Positions 8,172 to 15,592 of a DNA stretch of 64,000 nt are shown here, in pieces. Position 1 is the stretch's first letter. Every line of letters starts with the position of its first letter. Position numbers and translations under genes: made by a program. Below the pieces are notes generated by a model, which worked only from the letters and a program-made list of their open reading frames with translations, did not search any database and was not told the origin of the DNA. The stretch comes from Microcella putealis (lineage in GTDB: Bacteria > Actinomycetota > Actinomycetes > Actinomycetales > Microbacteriaceae): the NCBI RefSeq assembly GCF_004216575.1, contig NZ_SGWW01000001.1, positions 186,001-250,000 on the forward strand. The letters are read 5' to 3'.

Positions 8172-8908
8172 AGGCCCGACTCCGCAGTGCGGACGAGGAT
8201 CGCGTTCGAGTCGGGGCAGAGGATGACCGCGTCGGGGGCCGCGGCGCGCACGGCCGCAAGGTCGTTGCCGGTCAGCTCGACGCCGCTCGCGCTCGACACG
8301 CGGAAGCGCAGGTGAGACGCCCCCACGCCGTAGCGCTCGCGCTGCTTTTCGTAGAGGGCAAGTAACTCGGCCGGGATGCGCGAGGCAACGTCGGCGCGAT
8401 CGGCACTCTGGTTGTCGCGGTCGCGGGCGAGCGCCCCCAGCGCCTCGTCGCGGGCCGCCGTGGCCATCGTCACGGCCGACTCGTGGCTCGCCAGCGTCGA
8501 CCGGGCGTCGGCGACGGCCGCCTCGAGCTGCTCGACCTTCTCCATCACGGCCAGTTCGATCTCTTCCAGGTCAGACAGTCGTGCCCGCAGCGACGCGACC
8601 TCGTGGTCGAGCCCCGCGATGTCTTTCGCCGACGAACTCGACTGCAGCAGGCCCTCATCGCGGGCGATGCGCTTCTCGACGACCTCGACATCCGACTCGA
8701 CGCGCGCGAGTTCGATGCGCGCGTCCTCGAGTTCGTTGTCGCGCGCCGCGAGGTTCTCGCGCACCTGCGGGGTCAGGGCCGTGAGCTCGTCAAGGCGTTG
8801 TTGCTCGGGCAGGGTGCGTGTGCGGTGCGCGATGCGTTGCAGTTCGGTGTCGATGCGCTGCAGGTCGAGCAGCAGCGCCTGGGCCTCGGGCGGGGCGGTG
8901 AGAGCCAT
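8168..8908 (-). CDS. Coiled-coil protein of the C4 zinc-ribbon family, ribbon degenerate
   Basis: 246 residues from ATG 8908. Residues about 10-180 form a long antiparallel coiled coil (EQQRLDELTALTPQVRENL, LARVESDVEVVEKRIARDEG). This is the architecture of the actinobacterial zinc-ribbon proteins found before RNase HI and next to Nif3-like genes. In those proteins the C-terminus carries paired CXXC motifs. Here that region reads VSSASGVELTGNDLAAVR and VILCPDSNAILVR, leaving one cysteine, so zinc binding is probably lost. The function of the family is not established. Confidence 0.75.
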   Translation of the reverse strand: MALTAPPEAQALLLDLQRIDTELQRIAHRTRTLPEQQRLDELTALTPQVRENLAARDNELEDARIELARVESDVEVVEKRIARDEGLLQSSSSAKDIAGLDHEVASLRARLSDLEEIELAVMEKVEQLEAAVADARSTLASHESAVTMATAARDEALGALARDRDNQSADRADVASRIPAELLALYEKQRERYGVGASHLRFRVSSASGVELTGNDLAAVRAAAPDAVILCPDSNAILVRTAESGL

Positions 8909-8946
8909 GCGGGGATGCGGGCCTTCCTGGTGGGTGGTGAGTGGGC

Positions 8947-9768
8947 TTAGCGCGTGGGGTGGACGACGGCCGTCCACGGGTCGGTCGAGAGTCGGCTGAC
9001 GGTCACCTCGACGTCGGGGTGATCGCTTCGCAGCTCGTCGGCGAGCACATCGAGCCAGAGCGACTCGCTCGCCCAGTGCGCGGTGTCAATCAGGGCAGGG
9101 CCCCCGGCGATCGCCGCCGTCTCGAGCGCCTCGCTCGCGGGATGGTGTCGCAGATCGGAGGTGACGTACACATCGGCGCTCCGGACGGCCGGCTCGCCCA
9201 GTAGCGAGTCACCCGCTCCCCCGCACACCGCCACCATCGTCACGAGGCGGCCGGGGTCGCCCGCGAACCGGACGCCCGTCGCGGTCGCGGGAAGCGCATC
9301 CGCCACCCGCTGCGCGAATTCTGCGAGCGTGATGGGCGCAGAGAGGTGACCGACGCGGCCGAGGCCGCGGCCGGGCTCACCGGAAACGACCGGTGCGGCG
9401 TCGAGAATACCGAGCAGCTCAGCGAGCCGCGCGCTGGTGCCGGTTTCGACGACGTCAGCGTTCGTGTGGGCGGCGAACAGCGCGCATCCGGAGCGAATGA
9501 GGCGTGCGATGAGCGCACCCTTCGCCGTCGACTCCGCCACCGTCGTCACGCCGCGCAGCAGCAGCGGGTGGTGCACAAGCAGCAGCTCGGCACCCAACCC
9601 GGTGGCCTCGTCGACGGTCGCGGCGACCGCGTCGACCGCGAGATGGATGCGCGTGACCCGCGCCGCCGGATCGCCGACGACCAGCCCGGGCGCGTCCCAC
9701 GCCTCGGCGCCGCTCACGGGGAAGCGGCGCTCAAGAGTCTCGAGGACGTCGGAGAGGAGGGGCGCCAT
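8947..9768 (-). CDS. Nif3-like dinuclear metal centre protein
   Basis: 273 residues from ATG 9768. Nif3/DUF34 family (annotated as GTP cyclohydrolase 1 type 2 homologue). The motifs WDAPGLVVGDP, the metal-binding LLLVHHPLLLRGV, LFAAHTNADVVETG and, near the C-terminus, ALIDTAHWASESLWL are all present. Members are hexameric toroids binding two metal ions; the true substrate is unclear. It is followed by the coiled-coil protein and RNase H, a conserved actinobacterial order. TAGACT placed 7 nt before the ATG supports this start. Confidence 0.88.
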   Translation of the reverse strand: MAPLLSDVLETLERRFPVSGAEAWDAPGLVVGDPAARVTRIHLAVDAVAATVDEATGLGAELLLVHHPLLLRGVTTVAESTAKGALIARLIRSGCALFAAHTNADVVETGTSARLAELLGILDAAPVVSGEPGRGLGRVGHLSAPITLAEFAQRVADALPATATGVRFAGDPGRLVTMVAVCGGAGDSLLGEPAVRSADVYVTSDLRHHPASEALETAAIAGGPALIDTAHWASESLWLDVLADELRSDHPDVEVTVSRLSTDPWTAVVHPTR

Positions 9769-9775
9769 GGCGGCC

Positions 9776-9781
9776 AGTCTA
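9776..9781 (-). promoter_or_regulatory. -10 box TAGACT before the Nif3-like gene
   Basis: On the minus strand TAGACT ends 7 nt before ATG 9768, another leaderless-type arrangement. Confidence 0.45.
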
Positions 9782-9812
9782 GGAGCCTGGCGAGGCGCGG
9801 GGATGCGGTCGC

Positions 9813-12479
9813 TCACGCGGCAGCGCGCTCCTCGGCGGCCTCGAGGCGCCTCAGGGCGGGCAGCACTGACACGGCGGTCAGGACACCGAGAAGCAGGGCG
9901 ATGATGACGCCCGCATCCGCGTCACGCCAGGGGCTATCGCTCGCCGTGACCAGGGGAAGGAGGTAGCCGGTCCACGTCGCGGCGGCGCTCTCGCCGGTCA
10001 CGGCGCCCCATCCGACGACGCTCGCGGTGACGAGCCCCGCAAGAACGCCCCACCGCGCGCTCGGGTAGACGCCGGAGCGGGTCAACAGCGACGAGGCCAG
10101 CACGCGGCGGCGACGCAGCAGGGTTTCCGTGCCCACGATGCCGGCCCACGCAGCGACGGGGACAGCGAGCACGACGAGGAGATCGCGCAGCGCGCCCGTC
10201 CCGGCGGCGCTCGTGGCGAGCAGGGCGGTGAGGGCAGCCGCCGACAGGGCTGCGGCGATGACGACGCCCGCCCAGCGCGGGGCGGGAGGGCCGAGGGTGA
10301 GCGCGGCGAAGCCGCCGGAGTAGAGGCTGAGCGTGGCCCCGACGACCAGGCTCACCGCGATCGCGAGCGCGAGCGGCACCGCGTACCAGCCGGGCAGCAG
10401 TGCGGCCAGGGCGGCGACGGGATTCTCGACCAGCGACTCACCGATCTCGCTCGACGACGCGGCGAGAAGTGCGCCCCAGGCGATCAGACCCAGCGCGGGC
10501 AGGGCGATGCCGACCGCCGTCCAGAGGGCTGCGGCAGAACCGGATGCGCTGCGCGCCTGATAGCGCACGAGGTCGCCGCCCGTCGATACCCAGGCGAGCC
10601 CGACGACACTCACGACCAGCACCGTGCCCTGCATGAGCAGTGCCCACGGCCCATCAGCGATGCCGAGTGCGCCGCCGAGCGAGACGGTGGGCGCCGTGAG
10701 CACGACGACACCGACGGCGAGAATGCCCGCGAGCGGGGCGGCGATCGCTCCCAGCCGCGCGACGGCCGCGAATCCGAGCGTCGCGCATCCGCTCGCCACA
10801 ACGAATGCGACCGCCGCCGCAATGGCCGCGACAACGGGCGCCGAGGCTCCCCCGGCGAGCCCTGCCGTGACAAGCACCTCGGCGACACCCACGCCCAGCA
10901 GGTACAGCAGCGCGGCCGCCCAGAGCACTCGCACCGCGACGGCGAGGGCGGCGGGAAGCGCATTGCCGACCGTGCCGAAGGTCGCGCGGCCGACAACGAT
11001 CGTGGGCTGACCGCTCCAGCGGCCCGTGCGCGTGACGACACCCAGCAGCAGCGCAGACAGCGCGACGCCGGCGAGGCCCGCGAGCACCGCTTGGCGAAGG
11101 CTCGCTCCGTCGGCGATGAGCAGGGCGCCCACCGCGAGCGTGAGCGCCGAAGCGTTCACCGCGAACCACAGCCAGAAGAGCCGAACCGCCCGGCCGGCGC
11201 GCAGGGCCTCGGGCGTCGGTTCAAGAGCACTCTGCTCGAGCGCGAACGCGCGAGGGCCGCGTGCGGGGCTCGAGGTCTCGCGGGCAGGTGCGGGCGTGAC
11301 CGCAGCGGGCGCGTCGGAATTCGACTCGGGCGAGAGGCCAGGGTGGGCCGGCGCGGATGACGATGCAGCCGGCGACGGGGCGGCGGGCGACACGACGGGC
11401 GATGCGTTCTCGTCGTCGTCGGCCGCGTCGTCGTCGGTGTCGTCGCTCGACGGCGCAAGCAGGCCGTCCCACGCGTCGACGCGAATCGGTCCGGTCATAC
11501 CGCTCGGCGGAGACGGCTCGACCAGCGGCGGCGGCACGGGGGCGGCATCATCGAACGATGCGGGTGGCGTCGCGACCGTGCGCTGCGACGAATCGGGCGG
11601 CGGCGCGCCGGCAAGGAGGCTCGAAACATCGGACGAGGTGAGGGTTGCCGGATCGATCGTCACCGACTGCTCGGGAGCGGGCGGCGACTCAGGGCTCGCC
11701 GCCGAGCCTGCGCTCGCGATGGGCGCGGGCGTCGGGGCGGGGGCGGAGATGCTCGCCCCCGGCGCAAGAGGCCCCGGAATGATGTCAATGACGCCCGTGT
11801 AGGCGGAACGCACGGAGGCGACAATCGCGTCGGCCGAGTCGCCGACCTGGCGACGGACCTCCTCTTCCCACGCGTCAAGCATCCGCTCTTCGCGTGCCCG
11901 CAGCTCGAGCTGTTCCTGAAACAGGTCGATCAGCGCGCCCGCGTTGCCCGGCGCTCGATCGGGGTCGAGCACGGCGACGAGGTCGTCATCGGGCAAGGAT
12001 GCTCGCTCCGGTGGCGGGGGAATCGGAAGCCCCGGCGCGGCCTGCGGCACGGGGTGCTCCGACGACAGGCCTGCCAATGGGCTCGCGGCGGGGGTTGTCT
12101 CGGGCCGCACAGCCTCTGTCGGGGTGCTCACGCTCGGCGGGCGCAGCAGCAGATCTTCCGGCGGCCGCGGGGGCGAAGGGGCGGGAGCGTCGGGGCTGGG
12201 CTGCCGGTTCAGGGGCACCCACGCGCGGCTTGCCCCCGCGAATGCGCCAGCCGGGGCGCCCTCGTCGGAGGGGAAGGCTGCCGGAACAACACTCGACGGC
12301 CCGGTGGGAGCAGAGTCAGGAGACGCGGGCGACGCCGAGGGAGGCGATGGCGTCGACGCGGCCGATCGGCCACCCGTGTACTGCCGGCCCGGCGGCGGAG
12401 GCGTGTAGGTCGAGCGGCGGGGCCCGGGTCGTTCGGACGACTCAGCGTCGTCCGACGGCATCGCGGGGCTGTCGACCAT
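9813..12479 (-). CDS. NCS1-like purine/cytosine permease-type membrane protein with long disordered N-terminus
   Basis: 888 residues from ATG 12479. Roughly the first 440 residues are Pro/Ser/Ala/Glu-rich and look disordered, apart from a more ordered stretch around LIDLFQEQLELRAREERMLD. After that come about 11-12 membrane helices starting with LFWLWFAVNASALTLAVGAL. The permease half carries GQPTIVVGRATFGTVGN, the family-like signature in the first helices. A solute-transport role is inferred and the substrate is unknown. The start is supported by TATCAT placed 7 nt upstream, inside the 3' end of the EamA gene. Another ATG at 12542 is less likely. Confidence 0.65.
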   Translation of the reverse strand: MVDSPAMPSDDAESSERPGPRRSTYTPPPPGRQYTGGRSAASTPSPPSASPASPDSAPTGPSSVVPAAFPSDEGAPAGAFAGASRAWVPLNRQPSPDAPAPSPPRPPEDLLLRPPSVSTPTEAVRPETTPAASPLAGLSSEHPVPQAAPGLPIPPPPERASLPDDDLVAVLDPDRAPGNAGALIDLFQEQLELRAREERMLDAWEEEVRRQVGDSADAIVASVRSAYTGVIDIIPGPLAPGASISAPAPTPAPIASAGSAASPESPPAPEQSVTIDPATLTSSDVSSLLAGAPPPDSSQRTVATPPASFDDAAPVPPPLVEPSPPSGMTGPIRVDAWDGLLAPSSDDTDDDAADDDENASPVVSPAAPSPAASSSAPAHPGLSPESNSDAPAAVTPAPARETSSPARGPRAFALEQSALEPTPEALRAGRAVRLFWLWFAVNASALTLAVGALLIADGASLRQAVLAGLAGVALSALLLGVVTRTGRWSGQPTIVVGRATFGTVGNALPAALAVAVRVLWAAALLYLLGVGVAEVLVTAGLAGGASAPVVAAIAAAVAFVVASGCATLGFAAVARLGAIAAPLAGILAVGVVVLTAPTVSLGGALGIADGPWALLMQGTVLVVSVVGLAWVSTGGDLVRYQARSASGSAAALWTAVGIALPALGLIAWGALLAASSSEIGESLVENPVAALAALLPGWYAVPLALAIAVSLVVGATLSLYSGGFAALTLGPPAPRWAGVVIAAALSAAALTALLATSAAGTGALRDLLVVLAVPVAAWAGIVGTETLLRRRRVLASSLLTRSGVYPSARWGVLAGLVTASVVGWGAVTGESAAATWTGYLLPLVTASDSPWRDADAGVIIALLLGVLTAVSVLPALRRLEAAEERAAA

Positions 12480-13464
12480 GGCCCCGATGATAGGGGCGCG
12501 ATTGCCCCGGACGCGGGCGACGGGCCGGGGAGAGCGCCGCAATGCCGACGAGAATGACGGCCAGTCCGGCCCATCCCAGAGGGTCGAGTCGCTCCCCCAC
12601 GATGACGATGGCGAGCAGCGTCGCGACCAGCGGCTCGAGCAGCGTGATCACGGTCACCACAGAGCTGCGCAGCTGACGAAGCCCGATGCCGAAAAGCACG
12701 TACGCCACGAACATCGGGCCGACCGCCAAGTACCCGATGATCGCGAGGTTCGACGGGCTCGCCAGCAGGGGTGCGCCCGTCACCATCAGTACGACGGCGA
12801 GTGGGATGGCGCCGAGCCCGAACACCGCGCCCATGGTCGCGCGGCTCGAGTGGCCGCGCGCCATGACCTCCCCGGAGGTGAAGGTATACAGCGCGTACGA
12901 GGCACCGGCGAGCAATCCGAGGGCCACACCCCACGGCACCCCCGCTGCGTCAACCGGAGAGTCACCGCCGTGGCCGCCCAGGGCGAGCATGATGACGCCG
13001 GTGATCGCGATTGCTGCGGCGAGCATCCATTGCCGTGTCAGCGGCTTTTTCGTGACGCGCCACTCGAGGAGGGCGGCGAACAGCGGGCCGGAGCCGAGCG
13101 AGACCACGTTGCCAATCGCGACGCCGGCGAGCGACATCGAGCTGTAGAAGGCGAGCGGGTACACGACAACGCCGATGGCGCCGACGAGTAGCCACGGTCG
13201 CGCCGCACGGTCGGCGATCGCCCGCCCGGCGGGGCGGGCCGCCACGGCGAAAAGCAGCACGCCGCCGATCGCCATCGTCGCCGACCCCGTCGCGAGAGGA
13301 CTCACCTCGCGCGACAGGAAGGTCGCGGCCGTACCGGTCGTGCCCCACAGCACGGAGGCGACGACGACGGCCCACACGGCAAGGATCACGATGACTCCGA
13401 ACGTGACGGATTCGACCACGCCGGCGACGGGCCTGTCGCCATCGTAAGTCGCGGGATGGGACAT
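12442..13464 (-). CDS. EamA/DMT-family transporter
   Basis: 340 residues from ATG 13464 (MSHPATYDG). Ten hydrophobic segments form two five-helix EamA repeats; typical segments are ASVLWGTTGTAATFL early, PLAFYSSMSLAGVAIGNVVS and, in the second half, LLEPLVATLLAIVIVGERL. Such proteins export or import small metabolites; the substrate is not predictable. The last 12 codons overlap the start of the downstream permease gene. It is divergent from the small membrane protein at 13519. Confidence 0.85.
   Translation of the reverse strand: MSHPATYDGDRPVAGVVESVTFGVIVILAVWAVVVASVLWGTTGTAATFLSREVSPLATGSATMAIGGVLLFAVAARPAGRAIADRAARPWLLVGAIGVVVYPLAFYSSMSLAGVAIGNVVSLGSGPLFAALLEWRVTKKPLTRQWMLAAAIAITGVIMLALGGHGGDSPVDAAGVPWGVALGLLAGASYALYTFTSGEVMARGHSSRATMGAVFGLGAIPLAVVLMVTGAPLLASPSNLAIIGYLAVGPMFVAYVLFGIGLRQLRSSVVTVITLLEPLVATLLAIVIVGERLDPLGWAGLAVILVGIAALSPARRPRPGQSRPYHRGHGRQPRDAVGRR
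12487..12492 (-). promoter_or_regulatory. -10 box TATCAT before the NCS1-like gene
   Basis: TATCAT on the minus strand ends 7 nt before ATG 12479. It lies inside the EamA coding sequence. Confidence 0.45.
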
Positions 13465-13518
13465 GCCAGACTGGCAGCACCGCGGCCGTGTCGCGCCGCC
13501 CAACGTCGGGGAGACCGC

Positions 13519-13896
13519 ATGAGCGAGACCGAACTGATTCGCCAGTGGACGAGTGCTCGGTGGCACATCATCGTGTCGCAGATCGCGCCGACCCTGCTGC
13601 TGGCCTTCACCGTGTGGATGCTCGTCGACGGGCTCGCTGAGACGTCGCTGGCGGTGCGCATTGCCGCAACGGGCATCCTGCTCGCCTCGGGGATTCTCGG
13701 AGCCGCCGCCCAGTTCGCCGCCGCAACGGAGGGCGCCGGAGTGGTGGAGGCCCTGCGCGCGCTGGACACTCCGGGGCCGGTCGCGCGCCGCATCATCGCG
13801 ATGGGTCAGGGCGTGCAGATCGTGCGCTTCGTGACCCCGGCCATCTTCGTGGTCGTCTTCCTCGCACTCGGGGTCGCACTCTTCATCGAGCCTTAG
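13519..13896 (+). CDS. Small three-helix membrane protein, unknown function
   Basis: 125 residues from ATG 13519, with GGGGAGA upstream; the frame extends further back but without a start signal. Three hydrophobic segments are visible (IAPTLLLAFTVWMLVDGL, the segment around GILLASGILGAAAQF, and a final helix around FVTPAIFVVVFLALGVAL). No recognised family. Its TAG stop at 13894-13896 overlaps the stop of the convergent gene (13893-13895), leaving no room for a separate terminator. Confidence 0.7.
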   Translation: MSETELIRQWTSARWHIIVSQIAPTLLLAFTVWMLVDGLAETSLAVRIAATGILLASGILGAAAQFAAATEGAGVVEALRALDTPGPVARRIIAMGQGVQIVRFVTPAIFVVVFLALGVALFIEP

Positions 13897-14810
13897 CCGC
13901 CGCGGTCGGCGTCGGGCGCGCCCTCGGCGGAGCGCCGATAGGCATCGACGAACAGCGCGCCCCTGACCTCGGCGATGCGGTCAATGAGGCGATCGACGGC
14001 GGACGCGGAGACCCCGGCCACGACGAGGTCGTGCGGGCCGAGCGCGCGCAGCGGTTTTTGTCGCAGGCGGATGACCTCCCAGCCAGCGGCCCGGAGCAGC
14101 GCGTCTTTGCGGCGGTCGGAGTGCTCGCGCCTGCCCACGTGCTCGTCGCCCGCACGACCCACCGAGTCGTACTCGATCGCGAGCGCAAACTCGGCGATCA
14201 GCACGTCGGGCCACACCTCGCGACGGCCGTGGAACGGCTGGCCGATGGTGAGGGCGTTGAGGCTCAGCTCGACGGACAGGCGTTCGCCGATCAGCGCTCG
14301 AAGCCGCTCCTGGGTCGCCGAGGTGGCCGTGGACGCGGCCGCGGAGTGGAATGCGCGGCCGCGGTGCTCGGGCGCAGGCTCGGCACGACGCGCGGGCGCC
14401 ACCGGATCGGGGCGCGGCCGCCGAGCCCGAGGGGCGAGCGCCTGCGCACGGCGATCGACGCCGGGCACAGGCGCAGGGCTCGGAAACTTCGACGGCACGG
14501 GAGGTGCCTGCGACGGGGTCGCGCACACCGGACACCAGTCGCCGCGGGCGCGCGTGGCGCCGGGCCGAGCGCGTTGCTCGGCGGGCGTCGCCACGAATTC
14601 GTGGCCGATGGCGCACACCCACAGCACGTAGACGTCGGCCGCGGGGGGAATCTGCGACAGCAGAAGCTCAGCGTTCTTCTCGGGGCGAAACTGGGCGACG
14701 AGTCGCCCATACGGCGCCCAGGCGTCGCGAAACCGCCCGATGGGGTACGGGATGTCGAGCCCGGTCGCCCACTGGCGCCTGGCCCACCACTCGTCGAGAC
14801 TGCGCGGCAC
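13893..14810 (-). CDS. Zinc-ribbon plus restriction-endonuclease-like (DUF559/VSR-type) protein
   Basis: 305 residues from GTG 14810, with TAGCCT 6 nt upstream. The N-terminal part resembles a treble-clef/zinc-ribbon repeat: RSLDEWWARRQWATG, VYVLWVCAIGHEFVATP and DWCPVCATP give Cys, His, Cys, Cys. A Pro/Arg-rich linker follows. The C-terminal part (about 165-285) has VWPDVLIAEFALAIEYDSVG and LLRAAGWEVIRLRQKPL, resembling PD-(D/E)XK nucleases of the VSR/DUF559 type. It may be a DNA-acting housekeeping or repair protein; the substrate is unknown. It shares four bases with the convergent gene at the stops. Confidence 0.7.
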   Translation of the reverse strand: MPRSLDEWWARRQWATGLDIPYPIGRFRDAWAPYGRLVAQFRPEKNAELLLSQIPPAADVYVLWVCAIGHEFVATPAEQRARPGATRARGDWCPVCATPSQAPPVPSKFPSPAPVPGVDRRAQALAPRARRPRPDPVAPARRAEPAPEHRGRAFHSAAASTATSATQERLRALIGERLSVELSLNALTIGQPFHGRREVWPDVLIAEFALAIEYDSVGRAGDEHVGRREHSDRRKDALLRAAGWEVIRLRQKPLRALGPHDLVVAGVSASAVDRLIDRIAEVRGALFVDAYRRSAEGAPDADRGG

Positions 14811-14816
14811 GCAGCG

Positions 14817-14822
14817 AGGCTA
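14817..14822 (-). promoter_or_regulatory. -10 box TAGCCT of the zinc-ribbon/nuclease gene
   Basis: TAGCCT on the minus strand ends 6 nt before GTG 14810, giving a leaderless arrangement. Confidence 0.45.
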
Positions 14823-14870
14823 CCCACGACCCCCGACACGATGTGCCGTCACGTCGGCCACGGAAACTGG

Positions 14871-14944
14871 TGGGCCCTGAGGGATTCGAACCCCCGACAT
14901 CCACGGTGTAAACGTGGCGCTCTAACCAACTGAGCTAAGAGCCC
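14871..14944 (-). tRNA. tRNA-Val (anticodon TAC)
   Basis: Cloverleaf on the minus strand: acceptor GGGCTCT/AGGGCCC, D-arm AGCTCAGTTGGTTAGAGC, anticodon stem CCACG/CGTGG around loop TTTACAC, T-loop GGTTCGAATCC, discriminator A. CCA is not encoded. Anticodon TAC reads Val codons. Confidence 0.93.
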
Positions 14945-14971
14945 GGCGCCCCCAAGCCTACCCACTCGGCT

Positions 14972-15090
14972 GTCAACAACTCAGGACGAACGAGTCAGAG
15001 TGTCGCAAGGGCCTTTTCGTAGGTCGCCAGATCTCGGGGCTCTCCGCGCGGCGACCAGAACGTCGACGCCACTCGTCCTGAGTTGTTGAC
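14972..15090. repeat. Paired inverted arms, pair 1 (span 119 bp)
   Basis: Left arm GTCAACAACTCAGGAC at 14972-14987; right arm, its exact complement, at 15075-15090. The left arm is between tRNA-Val and the peroxiredoxin stop. The right arm is inside the peroxiredoxin gene, encoding VNNSG. Confidence 0.9.
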
Positions 15091-15471
15091 AAGCACGGTG
15101 GCGCGGAGGGCTGTTCCGCGCGCGGGGTCGAAGGCGCCGTAGCGCGTCGCGACCTCGCCGTGCGGCCAGAAGTCGCTCAGCAGGCGGAACGGGATGCTCT
15201 CGGCGTCGGCAAAGGCTCGAAGCGTGGCGACCGGGTCAACCGAGATGCCGAACACCTCAACGCCTGCGGCCTCGAATAGCCCGAGCCTGTCGCGCAGCTC
15301 GCAGAGCTCGCCGGCGCACACATTCGTGAACGCCAGGGGGAAGAAGACGAGCGCGACGGGCGAGCGATCCGCGAATTCGCTGAGTACGGCATCCGCCCCG
15401 AAGTGGTCGCGCAGCGAAAAATCGGGCGGGATGCTGCCCACGGCGGGCAGCGTCGGCGCGGTGTCGCTCAC
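14995..15471 (-). CDS. AhpE-like peroxiredoxin
   Basis: 158 residues from GTG 15471, with GGAGGGAG upstream. A one-cysteine thioredoxin-fold peroxidase reducing hydroperoxides. The peroxidatic segment is LVFFPLAFTNVCAGELCELR, with the catalytic Cys in TNVC and a second Cys three residues on (GELC), as in AhpE. It continues FGISVDPVATLRAFAD and FRLLSDFWPHGEVATRYGAF. Residues about 128-132 read VNNSG, encoded by a dispersed repeat arm, where relatives usually have an acidic-Gly turn such as VDRDG; length is unaffected. It is divergent from aceE. Confidence 0.88.
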   Translation of the reverse strand: MSDTAPTLPAVGSIPPDFSLRDHFGADAVLSEFADRSPVALVFFPLAFTNVCAGELCELRDRLGLFEAAGVEVFGISVDPVATLRAFADAESIPFRLLSDFWPHGEVATRYGAFDPARGTALRATVLVNNSGRVASTFWSPRGEPRDLATYEKALATL

Positions 15472-15495
15472 ACTGGTCTCCCTCCGCCACGTGAC

Positions 15496-15501
15496 TAGAC
15501 T
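15496..15501 (+). promoter_or_regulatory. Likely -10 box TAGACT of aceE
   Basis: TAGACT between the divergent peroxiredoxin and aceE genes. It would give a leader of about 85 nt before GTG 15593, which has its own ribosome binding site. Confidence 0.35.
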
Positions 15502-15592
15502 CGACGGGTTGATGGCTTGCGCGCCGAGAACCCGGTGAACGCCCGACAGCCAGCGACGCACTCTTTTGTCTACCACCAGGAAGAGGTCAAGG

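Noticed and set aside
13893..14810. Zinc-ribbon/nuclease protein as part of a restriction or defence island
   Set aside because: No methyltransferase, helicase or other defence gene nearby; neighbours are housekeeping genes.
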